Below are positions 11,011 to 24,134 of a stretch of 64,000 nt of DNA, one piece after another. Position numbers and translations under genes: made by a program. This stretch comes from Linum tenue (lineage: Eukaryota > Streptophyta > Magnoliopsida > Malpighiales > Linaceae), in assembly GCA_946122785.1 (NCBI GenBank), contig CAMGYJ010000008.1:10565475-10629474 (forward strand), written 5' to 3'. Positions within the stretch are counted from its first letter, which is position 1. Each line of letters begins with the position of its first letter. The notes below the pieces were generated by a model that worked only from the letters and a program-made list of their open reading frames with translations, was not told the origin of the DNA and made no database searches.

Positions 11011-14000
11011 ATGGTGAAGGAGGAGGCGGTGGAAGAGGATGATGTGGAAGCATTTTTAGCGAGTTTGGATCCTAAATCTAAATGCTGCCCTCCTGAGGTG
11101 GTGGCGAAGTTGATTCAGTCGAGAGCAATTGGTTGCATCACCGCACTATTGGAGCGGAAAATCGCTCACAATCGGTTGGATATCCGCGGACCGGTGGGGA
11201 ACTGCCAACTGCCCCTGCATTATGCTGCTAAGTTAGGGTTTCACGAGGCGATCGAGCTGTTGATTCGCCATTGGGTTCGTCCCTACCATGTTTTTTCGAG
11301 CTTCGAACCCAAAGAACTTGAAACGAGTGCCATCGACTACGCGCTCGAGACCAGTTGCAATGAATGGAACAAGAAGATGGAGGAAAGCCAAAGCGGCGGC
11401 GGCGCCCTCCTCCTCTCCGATTTGATCCTCTGGCTGCCGGAATGGATCTCCGACGCCGACAATTTCAACTGGTGGCGCACGGTAAAGCTGCTCGGACGCG
11501 CCAAGGATAAAGACCTGGAGATGAAAATCTTCCGGTATGCAAGGAATGGCCTGGCGGCGAAGCTGCTCTGGCTTCTCCTTGCTGTCCCTGACCGAGTTCT
11601 CTCCCCAACATTCTTGCATTGCCTAACTCGACGCTTGGAGTTTCAGCATTCACGTTTGGAAGACTACTCCCTCCGCGATTTCCTTACCTCTCAACTTGCT
11701 TTCGTGGTCGCCGACATCCGGTGGTGCAGCGATGGCGATGATCCCCAATTGATAAAGTCTTTGCAGGAAAAGCGGTCAATCCTCACCTCTTCCCTGCTAT
11801 TACTTGAAGTCTTTCAGAAAGCTGGCACCCAATTGTCTAACTTAATCCCAATTTTGCTAGAAAAAGAGAAACAGCATCTTTCCAGTTCCCCAATTGCTCA
11901 ACAGGTCCAGACTATCTTAGAAGGAGCTGGGATCCCTTTAACTTCTCTGAACTGGTACTTCCTTCTACTTCGTTGTTGTTGTTGTTGTTGTATAAAGTTT
12001 CAATCTTTGTAATACAATAATAATCTATATCTTTGTCTGTTTTTGTTGCCTTGGCAGCCCTATCATATCCACCCAAGATTCCGAGATTAACTATCCATAG
12101 TAATCAACTATCCGAGCCAAACGGCTGTCTTTCTTTGTTTGACTTCATGTCTATCTCTCATTTCAGATGTTAGTTTTAAGTTTTAACTATGTGTTGTTTC
12201 TTTTCCCTCCCTTTTGGTCGCCTCGACAGCCCTAGCGGACCGGTCAACCGTAATATGATGCACTGTCACCGGTAACTATCTCTATCCCAGCAGCCTATAT
12301 CTATGGTAGCAGCCTAGCTATGGCAGCACTCGACCAACGCCTGCCTTGAGTTTCTCATATATGAGCCTTCAACTCCCTTGTTGTTTGTCTTTATAGCTCT
12401 CTTTGTTGTAACTATGTACTAATGAATTATTCCTCCAAGTTAACCGAGCTTTTGTATATTGAAGGCCAAGATCAGGGTATTTGGCCTTTTTAATTCGACC
12501 CACCAGTGTGTGCAGAAGTGAAATTCTTGATTCGGAATTCAACAGGGCTATAGAGAATTTATGGTATTTTCTGCTAACTACTTGTTGGTTTTATCTGCAT
12601 TCTTAACAAAAATGATAAAGTTCCATTCTTGATTTGGGGCTTGAGTACCATTCACAAATGTGTATGATTCACCAATGTCTGTTGTTGGTGTTGTGATGCA
12701 GCTATCATCCTTGTCTGAAGGATTGGAACCCCCAAGAGTCAGCTTTCAAGTTGCTTTTCATATTTTGTCTTCCTGACTTGGTTGGTTTGTTTGTTTTCCA
12801 CTCTGGCTAGTTGTGTCTCTCAAATCTTTCTTTTCCTCCAAAATGTAATATGATTTTGGAAACACATGCAGGTAGAAAAGATGCAATGCATGTTGCAGTT
12901 GGAGCTCGGGTATGGTAAGCCTGCGAAAGTCCTCCACCCCACCTATCTTGCAAAACTATGTTTTATCTACATCACGGAGGGGCGAATTGTTGAGTTCACT
13001 GCAGCTCTAATGGCCGTACGAGTCCTTCTTCAGTTTGACCATCCACTTGGTCCTCAAATTTCTTACCATACTAGGGACTATATGGAGTATACCCCAAACT
13101 TGTATGACTTTTTACTGCATGCTTCGAGGAGAGTTCTCGATGAAGAAATCAGCTTGACAGGAAAGAGTGAGGACAATGTTACTGTTCAGATTCTCAAGGA
13201 GAAAAAATCGGTTCTGTCTTCTGCATTTCTATTAGCACGGATATTTGAAAACTCTTCGGAACGTATTCATCGGTATCTTCACTCTCCAAGATATAAGGTA
13301 TGTCGTGTCGAAGATGATATCTCCCGTCATCAGCGAGTTTAATGCATATTTATTCATGTTTCAAATGCACGTTGGTACTTAGGCTTCTTGTTTTTCCTTT
13401 CTGGATTTTGGCTTCTTCCCGCAGGTAATTCAGGAATGTAGGGATTTGAAGATGATTATAGGTGATGTTGCATCCTTGCTTGAAGACTCAGGTTTTGTGT
13501 TAACATCCCAGGACAGATGTGTCAATCACTTGGAATGGTACGCCTTGATGTTGCTTTCTATCTTTCCCTTTTGACTCATGATAGGGATTAGGGATGGTGG
13601 TTCCAAGTTCAAACATGATCCAAATCCGAGACAGCACGCGTTGTGACTCATAACGAGCATGCTCTCTATTTGTGAAATTAGGAATGTTTTTTGCCTTTTG
13701 GCTTAACCTATTCATATCAATAATGACTCGCCCCACAACGAACCAACATATTTGTCACCTCTAGTTCTAGGTGGGGTTTTGATGCAACGAAGAAGATTGT
13801 TGGCCATTCCCAATCATCTCTTAAGACCCCTTTCGATAGGATGCATGGCTATTGTCAAGTTGAATCATTATGCCTATTCGCTGCTGCAATTTTCTGTTGT
13901 CGCTAATTGTATTTGGTGTGGGTTGTCTTAGTTTCTCGAGCAAAGCACGTGTCAACAAAACCGATATAGAAGAAAATTCATTGTCATTTGTGCCACAGTT

Positions 14001-14387
14001 GAAGACAACTCCATGTGTTAAGGTCTCGTGAAATCGTCCTTTTATCTATGTTCCTACTACTTTCATTCAGTATATACATCTTTGCTTATTGGTTCATCTT
14101 GTTAAATAGTGCAGGGGCAGCAAGCAACCAGAGTGTCCAAGACAATCATGTCAGCACGAAACATCGGATCATCTTTGGTTATTGGTTCATCCATTAGCAA
14201 GCTTCCATCGCGATCATATCACTCATTCCCAATGATGGTAAGGTATGAAGGGTCTAAGGTCGCCAAATCGCCGACTCTAAATGGAATCAACTTGGTTACA
14301 AAAAGAGTGGAGGTAGCACAATGGTCCGCTTTTAAATTGAAAAGGAGCTTGAAGTTCCTGACAATGACTAAGGTGTTGCGTTTGTGA
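11011..14387 (+). CDS. Family gene B: ankyrin-like protein without zinc finger, 688 aa
   Basis: Paralogue of gene A, function unknown. The inferred exons are 11011-11954, 12230-12271, 12465-12563, 12702-12780, 12872-13297, 13425-13537, 13932-14022 and 14115-14387; phases close without a stop over 689 codons. The protein starts MVKEEAVEEDD directly at the acidic block, so the C2H2 finger of A and C is absent. Residues about 67-87 (LPLHYAAKLGFHEAIELLIR) are the clearest ankyrin-type repeat in the family. The LLWLLLAVPDRVLSPTF block lies near residue 184. Compared with A and C it has two extra introns, one after CLPDL and one in the tail. A second, decayed mini-exon lies in the first intron near 12059-12098. 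Its start is about 200 bp right of the foldback element, so that insertion may have altered its promoter. Confidence 0.82.
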
Positions 14388-14734
14388 TGATGCTGCTACA
14401 CATTCCTTCTAGGCTTTTGCTTGCTATGTTGTTTGTATATTTACACTTAAAACTTTTATCATTAATTCATAAGAGACTCCAGAGAAGTGTTTCAAAATAA
14501 TGGTTTGTGAAAGAGGAACTTCTAACTTGAGGAAGTAGGCCGTCATCCCAACATTCTTGGCTCAGGCCGGCTATTTGATCCCGGCACGAATGCTCTTTCA
14601 TTTCAGTTCGCCAATCTTTTCCAGCATCGGAGCTAGCCGGAGGTGGGTAATTACATGTTTCCATATTCATGACGATCCCTAACCTATCTCGATGGAGCAG
14701 TGCGAGAATGATGGCATCTTCGCTCCGCCACCGA

Positions 14735-14877
14735 GTAGTACAGATTGCCATTGAACCCTCCCATCACTGCGGCAATTATTGCCGTGAGTAGCATCATCTA
14801 CCTCGAGCCCACTTTCCTCCGCCGCCTCCTCCCTTCCACCGACGAGGTCCTGGTTCAATTCCTATCTCATTCTCAAG
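14735..14877 (+). pseudogene. Rhomboid (RBL14-type) first-exon fragment
   Basis: Translated from about 14742 it reads RLPLNPPITAAIIAV then YLEPTFLRRLLPST. This closely matches the first exon of the intact rhomboid at 56.7-57.9 kb (RLPWKPPVTAGLIAA, YLKPAFLRHLLPSI). The exon-end donor TCTCAAG|GTAA is also conserved. Just upstream the matching codons contain a TAG, and no second exon follows, so it is a decayed fragment. It sits 350 bp after gene B in the same orientation. Confidence 0.8.
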
Positions 14878-15069
14878 GTAACCGCTCCTCTGTTTTCCCA
14901 TAAATTTCAGTCCCCTACCAGTTTGATTAATTGCCAAAAGAGCGCGAGACTGATTTCATATAAATTCATACATTAATTAGTTATGAAATTGTTGCAGTGA
15001 AGGAAATAACCTGATTGCTTCCAGTTGAGTCCAAAACCTGAAAATTTGGGGTTCATTTTGCCCTGAAAA

Positions 15070-15335
15070 TTTGGTGAGACGCTTCTTCCTATCTCCATTC
15101 TACCACATGGATGAGATTCAGAATGCTTGTTCTCCTTATCACTGCCCAGAACCTGCAGTCCTCCCTTGACATAGCATCGAACTGTCCTGTCGCTTCCACC
15201 CTTTTCGCAACAGAACTTACTGCATTCCCAGCGGTAACGACAAGGCCTTATACTGTTGGTGCCTCGAAGTTGGGAATGAGTGGATAAGAGCAAGCTGAAA
15301 GTCCACTGTCTAGCTTTGAACTGATCAAACTGCAC
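15070..15335 (-). pseudogene. Decayed last exon of a C-type family gene
   Basis: On the minus strand the sequence follows the last exon of gene C: TTTCAGCTTGCTCTTATC, CACTCATTCCCAACTTC, then GTGATAAGGAGAACAAGCAT against GTGATAAAGAGGGCAATGAT in C. The reading frame is broken. It lies next to the rhomboid fragment in the opposite orientation, showing that this spot collected rearranged copies of the family/rhomboid block. Confidence 0.65.
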
Positions 15336-15429
15336 AATCTGCACACGGAGAGCGAAATGATCACATTCTGTTACTGAGAAATAAATATGGATGGATCCCT
15401 CGCCGACTATGATTCGGTTGATGTTCATG

Positions 15430-16305
15430 TGTTGCTTGTCTTCCCTATTTCTCAGTTACATTTTCTATTCCCCTCCCTTTTCATTTATAGGCTTGTCATT
15501 GTTCTCTTTGTAAAGATGCAGCATGGCAGCTGATGGTGGAAACATTATTTCACAAAGAAGAAAGAACGTTTATTTTAAGCTGAAGTTCCAATGCTATCTT
15601 CACTTGCCAAAGTAAAAAACAAGAAAAGAGGGCAGTCGTACCTGGCAAACGTTACATTTACTTGCTGCTGAGTCTTGGTCTGGGTCTGGGTATCGACTGG
15701 ATTTCTTCATCAAATTAGTATTGTCGAGATAAGGTTCAACACCTCCACACATACACTCATCAGCATTAAAATCTATGTAAGTACACACAGAAACCAAATA
15801 ATAATGTATATAAATATGTATATCTACACAGGTAACCAGTTGAGCTAAATAAATGTAGTAAATAAACAACTACTCTCCCTGCAACATACCTGGCTAAGAA
15901 TATAAAACAAAATTTCGATGGAAGGCAGTACAATTGCAGTATGTCATGTGTCTCCTCCATCCAGGACCACCCTTGTAATCATACTCTAATGTAACCCACA
16001 TCTACTTCACCATCCCTTAACAGTTTTTCTTCTTCACTGTCTAGGCCATCCCACACTGACATCTCCAACTGACCCACCTAATCCTAAGAACTCATAATAA
16101 TAAACCAAATCCGCGCAAAACGCTCTGCCAAGCCAATACCATGTACATGTTTTACTTATCAATCCCTTTACTTTTTCCCCTCTGGATCTTCTCCACATAT
16201 ACTAACATCCAAGTCCAAGATCTGCTTCCGCACAAGGATGCAATCACCTGCTAAATAAGCAGGCTCCCAAAGAATACCACCTATCTAAGGTTCACCTATG
16301 CAAAT
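15430..16305 (-). other. 3' flank and UTR of the TRCF-like gene
   Basis: No coding signal is seen. It lies directly downstream of the helicase stop codon and probably contains its 3' UTR. Confidence 0.4.
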
Positions 16306-19300
16306 CTAGTATTTTATGAGGTTAGGCAGACACGCATGAAGTTCCGACAAGCACTGGAACACCCAATTTAGCAGCTGTTCACTTGGGAGCTCCAGTAGTA
16401 ATTCTGCCTGCACACAGCAACGACAGTATATAACTTAGTGATTCCATTCTAGCAGGACAAAATTATTGAGTTCATATTTCTGTATTAAACGGAAGACCAT
16501 TCCGTATGCCTCAGATCTAGAATGGATCAGGACTAAGGCAAAGAAGTTCAAGGGGTAAAAGGCAAGTTATGGTAGGAAGAGACTGGATTAGCATGGTTGT
16601 GACAGAATCTCATTTCCATCGAAAGTCTGAATAGATTTTGATCATATAGACAGCATTCAAAAGACAGGTTACGGTTATATTACACAGACCAAGAACTCCT
16701 TAGACAAACTCAAAATTTGAGGAACAAGATGTGCATTACCAACCAGGCAGTAGCAAAGCTTACCTTTATTATGTCTCCTTCAATGACCAAGGAGTTCCCA
16801 TGCACATTTGAAGACAGAGAGTCTGTCATCAGCTTGAAAACTCTTCTGCTCATGTTTGTTTTCATGCCAACCATCTTTCCTGAAGCATATATTCTCATTA
16901 TCCCCATATCTGCAGCCATTCTCCTCACATATAGTTTCTTCAGTAAAATTTCCATGGTGTGGGGCTCTTTTCCATATTGGCGCCTCAAATTCTCTGTGAA
17001 CTGTACCAGACTCCAAATGTCTTTCTCTGCAGCTTTCTCTGCTTCACCAATAATTTTAATGGGGTTCTCCAGATAATTTATGTATTCGGAAGAAAGATGG
17101 GGATTTACATTCAGATCAATCTGCAAGCAGATAAGAGGCAAAGGAGTGGCATGGTTAACAACTTCGTCAAGTAATACTATATAAATAGGTTAATTTTGAT
17201 CACTCAGAATTCTCATTTTGTGCAATTCAACGTCGAGCAGTTAAAGGCCTGAATGCAGTAATTACCTCAACAGAATTGTAAGGAACTGATACCACACAGT
17301 GCTCTTCAACCTGTATAAAGTTCAGGGATGATTGTTAAGTTCAAAGCAGAGAGTGGAGGAGAAATGAACAAAAACAGCAAAACTAACAGATAGCCCAGAG
17401 TATTGGATAATCGTTCTATAGAGGACAACCTCTTGTCAGTCTATTATTAGATCACTGAGCAAAATTATGCCACATAGAGAGCAAGTCCACAGGCATAAAG
17501 AAAATAGGAGACAAAAAAGCCCGAAAAGAGCATCATATTCATAGTACAATAAGATCTAATGAAGGCGGTCAACTAATATACCTTGGACAAGCTCTCGAAA
17601 AGCATTTCAAAGAAGAGATCAATGCCAACATTCCCCACATCCCCAGTTTGTTGCTCACCAAAGATTGTCCCAAAGCCTCTTATACCCATGTCTCTTTCAG
17701 CAATTTGGAAACCCTGTCCAAGTTCTCGGCATTCTTCCATTGCTTGCAGTCTCTCCTGAACAATTAAAAGGATTACAAGGTTCACACGAAAATTTCAATG
17801 GTAGGCATAACCCGGATGCTGAGGAAATCATATAACATACCAGGGCTTGATCAGTTAGGAATGATTTGTCGGGATAAAATAGGTAAGCATGAGCTTCCTT
17901 ATCTGCCCGGCCCACTCTTCCACGTAACTTCAGTGATAACATTGAAAAACGTCAATGGCAATGAAACCCGAGTATCTAAGATTTTGTAGATTGATAGGGT
18001 TCATGTAACCTGAATAGATGTAGCAGGGGAAAAGAAATGTAGCAACATGTACTTCTACACCAAGGAGATGCAATCAATATGCAAAGTATGACAAGTTGGG
18101 TCTAATGGATTGGAGATGAAAGACAATTGGTTCATTGAATAATCGTGTTTCTGCTTAAAATGAATCACACATGCATCAGCCATTGCTTAAGCTGACATGG
18201 AAGATATTAACAAGCATTTTAGAAGGAAAAAAACATGGCAATATTCCGAGAAATGGTCTGGCCATTGGTCAGCAACAATAATTGAACTCAAGAACATAAA
18301 AATGTACAAGGTTGTCGGAGTGGAACCTGATACAGTTGTGCCAGTCCAAATTGCTGAACATCTTGAATTATGATGGTATTTGCATTCTGAATATCAAGCC
18401 CACTTTCTACTATATTGGTACATATGAGAATCTTTATTTCACCTAGCGCAAATTTCTCCATGGTGTCCTCAAGTTGCTTTGAGTATTGCTACAAAGGAGC
18501 AATAGTAACATGAATGAGAATCAAAGTGTAGTATCACAGAAGGAATCAAGCTGCATAGGGGACAAGTAGAAATGCTAATTCATGTTGTATGTATGCCATT
18601 AAAGGTGGTAGCAGAAGGAATCAAGCAACACGAGAAACAAGGTAGCTCAGTCAGCTCTGGGCTATATGACCTAACCTAATTAACTCGTAGAGTACATAAG
18701 AGCTATGAAAAAACATAATATTAACGGAGACAAACTTACCTTCCCATGTGCAATGGCTATTTCGACATCAGGAAATGAATGTTCAAGGAAATCTTTAACT
18801 TCTTCTAGTCCTGTCAGCCCAAGAATAACAAATATTACAGGAGAATAAACTAAATCATTGTTCAACAAGACGTTTACTTGTTCCAGTCCTGTTACGCCAA
18901 AATTATGTAAAGACCAATCAAATAGCTAAAAAGGAAAGAAATACTGAACATATTATGCATAATGAGACACTTAGACTCTTAGAGGTTCTTTCAGCCCTCT
19001 CACTGTAATCCTAGTACTGACTTTTACCTCAGCAAGTGCATAAAAAATAAACCTGTTGAATTTGATTAATGCGCAAGACTAGCTAAGTTGTGGACATTGA
19101 GCTTTCACACCCAAAATCAACACAGATGCGTTTACACAACCAAATCATGTTATCAGTAATATGCTAGTCCAAATTGCAAATCAGAACAGCATTCCAAAAA
19201 CAAGTAACTCCAAATAATACCTTTAATACGTGGCAAGACATAAAACACTTGGCCTCCCCGGTCCAACTCATTTTTTACTGCCAATGCTACCTTCTCTTTG

Positions 19301-22211
19301 TTGTATGGAGACAAATGGGTCTTTATAGGAACCCTTTCAGGTGGTGGAGTTGAAATTAAACTGAAACCAGGTGTATGTTTCATAGTTAGGGGAAAAAAAA
19401 AGAGAGAATAAGAGCTAATTTGTAATCTTGATGTATGATTGCAGTTTCCAGAAAGTAACCACCAATCGAGAAATCAGTTTGAACAGGAGGAGGACAAGTC
19501 CATGTCCTTCTCTAACCTAAGATGCTGCCTTGAACAATTATCATTTCCCATACAACAAAATCCAAATTAACAGCAATTCAATCTCCTATTACTTCATCTA
19601 GCCTACAATGATAGCTAATTTTACTATATAGTGCCACATATCTTAACGATCTGAATTCCTCCAAAGATACTTACATATGTTATATATTAAATCTTAAAAA
19701 GCTAATTCATGTAAAATACTTATAGCCTAACACTAATACTCCTATGCATAAACTGGAATAATACCTTGCATCACGGAATCCGGTGAGTGCTAAATAAAGA
19801 GTTCGAGGTATTGGAGTTGCTGAGAGAGTAAGCACATCAACAGAAGTTTTGAAAGAAGCTATCCTCTCCTTTTGTTTGACACCAAACCTCTGGAAGCAAA
19901 TGGACATTAAATTAGTGTTTGCACTTCAAGCATGGATATGGGCATGCTCGTTCAAGGCCTTATGAACCTCACCTGACCTACAACAACAGGAAAAGAGGAC
20001 AGAACAATAGAGTTTATAGGTTACAACCAGACTTTGCATATGTTCCCTCAGTCCTCTCACGTCATCACAACAACAGAATCATATTACTATCGCTCATAAG
20101 ATCTATACATACCCATAACATACAAGTCTGCAGGAGTAAGCTTGCAAAATGCAAGAATCTTACAGGACATATGGAATTGCAGTCTACATGTACGTGTATA
20201 TCTTTCTACTTTGATTAGTTACAGCAAGTAATACTCCAAATTTAATGATCAACCTATGTCCAAATAATAACGATCAACAAGGGTTCCAGAGACAAACCTG
20301 TTCTTCATCAACAACAAGAAGACCCAACTTGTTATACACAACACGGCTTCCAAGAAGTGAGTGAGTCCCAACAATTATGTCCAAATCACCATGTTTGATC
20401 ATTTCCAGATAAGTTTCCTTTTCTGCTCTGGTCTGCATTTGGTAAAGTGTATGCAGTTGATAAAGTGTATGTCAATCTTATGCTGACACCGGCGATCGGG
20501 AATAAGTAGTCCAACAACTGAACATGAAGGCATGCATGATGCCAGACAAATAACATACTGTCTGAGCTTAAGAACGAAAAATATAGTTTCAGATGACACC
20601 TTTGAATTTACATTTTCAAAAAGAACTTCTTCGCTTGAGTGAAATACGAGCTCCTAACAGGCTACAAACCTATGGAAGGGCCAAGAGATATAGGAAGCTT
20701 ATACCTGAAACCGACTAAGAAGTCCGACCTTGACATCAGGATACTTAGAAAAAACGTTCTGAAATAACATCATAGTGTTGCTTGGCCAGGACAATTGTTG
20801 GTGCCAAAACCATTGCTTGCTTTCCTGCTGAGATAACACAGAAGATGGCACGCAAAGCAACTTCTGTTTTCCCAAAACCAACGTCCCCACATATCAATCG
20901 GTCCATTGGAGTTTGCCTCTCAGTTAGATCCCTCTCAACATCACGGAAAGCCTGGAACATGTATCTAACTCGTGAACAATTGAGAAATTCAACTTCCAAA
21001 GCTAACAAGGAAAATGGAATGAGTTGCAAGTGGTGACAGGAAGATGAATGAAGTGCAAAATGCAAGCATACTAACCATGATCATGAAGAAATCTCGTATT
21101 ACACGAATAGGCAAGACAGAACGGTAGTTGTAAGATAATCAACTCTATGTAAACTCAACTTGAAACAATGTAAGTTGAAAATTAAGTGCAGATTTACACT
21201 GCTAAACCATTACCAGTTTCTGATCAGGAGTGGGTTCATAAGGAAAATGAGCTTCAAACTCTGCCACGGCAGCATTCTTCGGGTAAGGAGGCCGTCTTTG
21301 CTTTAGCCGGTGCAAATACAACTCCATCAAGTCAACAACCATTCTCTGGATTGCAACCTTACCTTTGGTCTTTCTCTTCTCCCACGCACCTGGGTCGCTC
21401 AATTTGCTCAGCGCCCGGGGCCCTTTTCGTTTCCTTGGGGCTGGAAAAGCAACATTACGAGGATAGGATGAGAAATTCAGTTCAAATGGGGACTTAAAAG
21501 GAAACCACAGAGCTTCCCATGCAACCAACAAACAAGAGAAGGGGAGAAATTCAGGGGAAGGAATACCTACAGATTGTAACGATAAAGCAAGCGAGAGGCC
21601 TGGTGAAGAGGGAGCTTGGCCATGCCGTCAGCGTATTCGATGAAGACATACTCGATAGGCGGAGAAGAAGGGCTAGGGATATCGAACTTGATGGCGACAA
21701 ACTTCCCAATACCGACCTTCCTGTGGACGACGTAGTCTCCGGGACAGAGTGTGTAGGGGTCGACCTTATAGCTAAATCCTCCTCCGTCAGAGTTGGATTT
21801 GGACTGCCTTTCTCCCTTCAACTTCTGCAAACCTCTCTGCTGCTGCTCCTTCACCAGCTGAATGTATTTATCGGCCTCCTTGGAGTCCATGGCAGGTCTG
21901 GAGGAGGAATCCCGGCTGGTGTGGTAGCGGCGAATTCTGAGGTGGAGGAGGGAGATTGGGTCGTTGTCGAGGTCGATGCTATCGGCGCGGGGACGTAGTC
22001 GAGCAGGGGAAGGGGCGGCGGCAAGGGCGGCTGGGACGTGGAGGGAAGAGGTGAGGGTGGAGAAAGGGGAAGGGGAGGATGGGTAACGGCGAGAGGAGGG
22101 GCACTTGAGGAGGTAGAAAAGATTCCAGGTCTGCAATTGGTTGGGTAAAGAACGCAGACCGGAGATGAAAGCTGAGGAAGAGTAAGAAGAACAAGCGTCG
22201 AGAGAAGCCAT
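16306..22211 (-). CDS. Chloroplast Mfd/TRCF-type DNA helicase (At3g02060-like), two +1 frameshifts
   Basis: Superfamily 2 translocase related to bacterial transcription-repair coupling factor, probably plastid-targeted. Exons (minus): 22211-21571, 21440-21214, 20951-20705, 20432-20298, 19889-19765, 19360-19221, 18810-18740, 18488-18327, 17927-17841, 17755-17582, 17310-17266, 17120-16764, 16407-16306. In order: a Ser-rich presumed transit peptide, a CarD-like RNA-polymerase-binding domain ([19 protein letters not shown]), Walker [18 protein letters not shown] as the DExx box, [37 protein letters not shown], then the C-terminal domain ending LPNLIKY. Exons 2 (227 nt) and 3 (247 nt) are each one base too long for their flanking phases. 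The shifts map to AAAAGGGCCCC (about 21417-21427) and TTTTTT (20749-20754). Corrected length would be 836 aa, close to the Arabidopsis relative. Either a recent pseudogene or homopolymer errors. Confidence 0.88.
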
Positions 22212-23457
22212 GAGCCTGCGCTGAGCAAGAAGAAGTGGCTGAGCTTGGAAGTGGCCACAGCGAGCGCGGGAGGGAAGGAAGGACTAAGGAGTGGAAATCG
22301 GGTATAGGTATAGCAGGGTCGGGTCGCTAATCGCTATAATGGAAACGGAAAGAAATGGAAGAAAGGGAGGATAAAAAAAAACTTTAATTAGCAAATGCTA
22401 GAGCCTAGAAGAGTTTGCAAGAAAAAAACTAAAAAAGTAATAATAGAAGACTTGTCTCATTTATATTGTTAAATTAGTTTATGTCGTTACCATCATCGAT
22501 TTAGTAAGTTATATGATTTAGCCTATGCATAATTTGTATTATTTCGGTTTTAATAAAATACATAGAATAAGTGAGAAACTAGTAAACCAAATAAATTACG
22601 CATATATATAATATTATTTCAAAGAAATTTCCATACAAACTACAATCTTATTTAAATAAAATACATCATTACAAACAAAATGACAAACCTTATATAGTTG
22701 AATTCAATATCTAACGTCAACAATCAAATATAAATTTGAAAGAATGCAACTTGGTCAGCTGTAGCTACGCAGTTGCAGTCATTTGGTATTCATTCTCTCT
22801 CTCGTCTCTATGGATATCTTCAATAGGGTAAAAGAAATCGAGTTCAACCATCTAATTGAGAATTGGGATGATTCCTTACCTTAGTATGAGTTGCCTTTTT
22901 CATTGCAAACGTATCTCTCCATTGGAAACTACCGTACACCAACACCACTATTGTCATGAAACATTTTTATTCGGGTAATTTGGCTGATCGGTTTTGATCC
23001 AAAGTGGTCTGGTCCGGTTAGTTCCACCAAGTTCCAACACTTGCTTCCCCCCGGTCGATCTCAGCGAAATTGGATGGTTTTGTACCCTGGACAAAGACGA
23101 CGACGATGACGAGGAGGCTTTTGTTGTCTTCTCCTTCTTTGTCGAGCTCTACATATGATTTTCGAGTTCCATTTATGTTGCCTCTGTTTGATGATCTGCC
23201 TTTTGTGGTGCCTCTCGATCCTCGCGAGCCCTAGAATGCAATTGCCACCGTCGATTTTCTCCTCCTCCTTGGCGTTAGCCAGCCAACAAAAGTTCTGAGG
23301 AGGGCAGCAACATATAACTGGAAATCAATGATGGTGAGAAACTAATCGAAATCTGCCATGGCAAGTCGGGGCCTTGACCGACTTCGTTATCTCCGCCTGC
23401 ATGGTTTTGGCTCTGGATATGAGCAAAAGAATGTAAAACGGTAGATCTAGCGTAGTC
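22212..23457. other. Intergenic region upstream of the TRCF-like gene
   Basis: About 100-150 bp next to the start codon is GC-richer and probably the promoter and 5' UTR. The rest is AT-rich. Around 23090-23290 a GC-richer patch might be a gene scrap, but no frame is recognisable. Confidence 0.4.
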
Positions 23458-23465
23458 CTCTGTCG

Positions 23466-23911
23466 CAGGGGCGGACCTACACAGGGCCTAAGGGGGGGCC
23501 GGCCCCCCGAGAATTTCGAAAATCATGAAAGAATGTACGAGTATTCTGAAAATTACGAAGTAAATACAGGTTTTATAATAATGACCACGGGTTTAAATAT
23601 ATTTATAGAAGCTGATTACCGTAGTGGAGTTGTAGTGGTTCTGTATTCGGTAGGTCAGGGGTTCAATCCCCACTTATGTCAAATTTTTGGTTGGAGTTTT
23701 TTACAATTTATAGCTTTAATGGAAAAATTTCCCCCGATAAGTTTAACAACAATGTCAATCTAATTATTTGACAAAACATGTCGTACATTTTGATAATTCA
23801 CACAATTAATTTATTTATATAGTTCTATAATTATTTTGATTTTTGTCTAGTTACGATAGTATACGAAACATTTTCGGCCCCCCCAAACACAAAATCCAAA
23901 CTCCGCCCCTG
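23466..23911. mobile_element. hAT-type non-autonomous element, 446 bp, perfect 8-bp TSD
   Basis: It begins CAGGGGCGGACCTA and ends TCCAAACTCCGCCCCTG, so the terminal inverted repeats match over CAGGGGCGGA with one change. Both sides carry CTCTGTCG (23458-23465 and 23912-23919), an exact 8-bp target-site duplication as made by hAT transposases. Inside are GGTTCAATCCC (23660-23670), which resembles a tRNA B box, and TAGTGG-type A-box-like sequence about 25-30 bp before it. No transposase is encoded. Confidence 0.9.
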
Positions 23912-23919
23912 CTCTGTCG

Positions 23920-24134
23920 TCAACGACGATTCGGGTGAGTTACTAGAATTACGAGTTGATGCGCCTGCTTTTGAGTCTCGAAGTTGTCCCCAAGATCAAC
24001 TCGGAGGCGAGGAGGATCGTCTCGTCGGAATTCAGGAGATACTCAGCGAGATTGAGAGTCAGGGATTGGGATTGGGACGACGGCGTTAGTGGTTGTGGCG
24101 GGGAGTTCAGGTGGGACCGGACTGAAAAAGTTAA
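23920..24134. other. Short intergenic stretch
   Basis: It is the continuation of the sequence interrupted by the hAT-type element. A 60-codon open frame rich in Arg, Asp and Trp spans 23956-24138, without a recognised family. Confidence 0.3.

Noticed and set aside
23631..23680. A tRNA gene in the hAT-type element
   Set aside because: There are A- and B-box-like strings, but no acceptor stem or anticodon arm can be formed.
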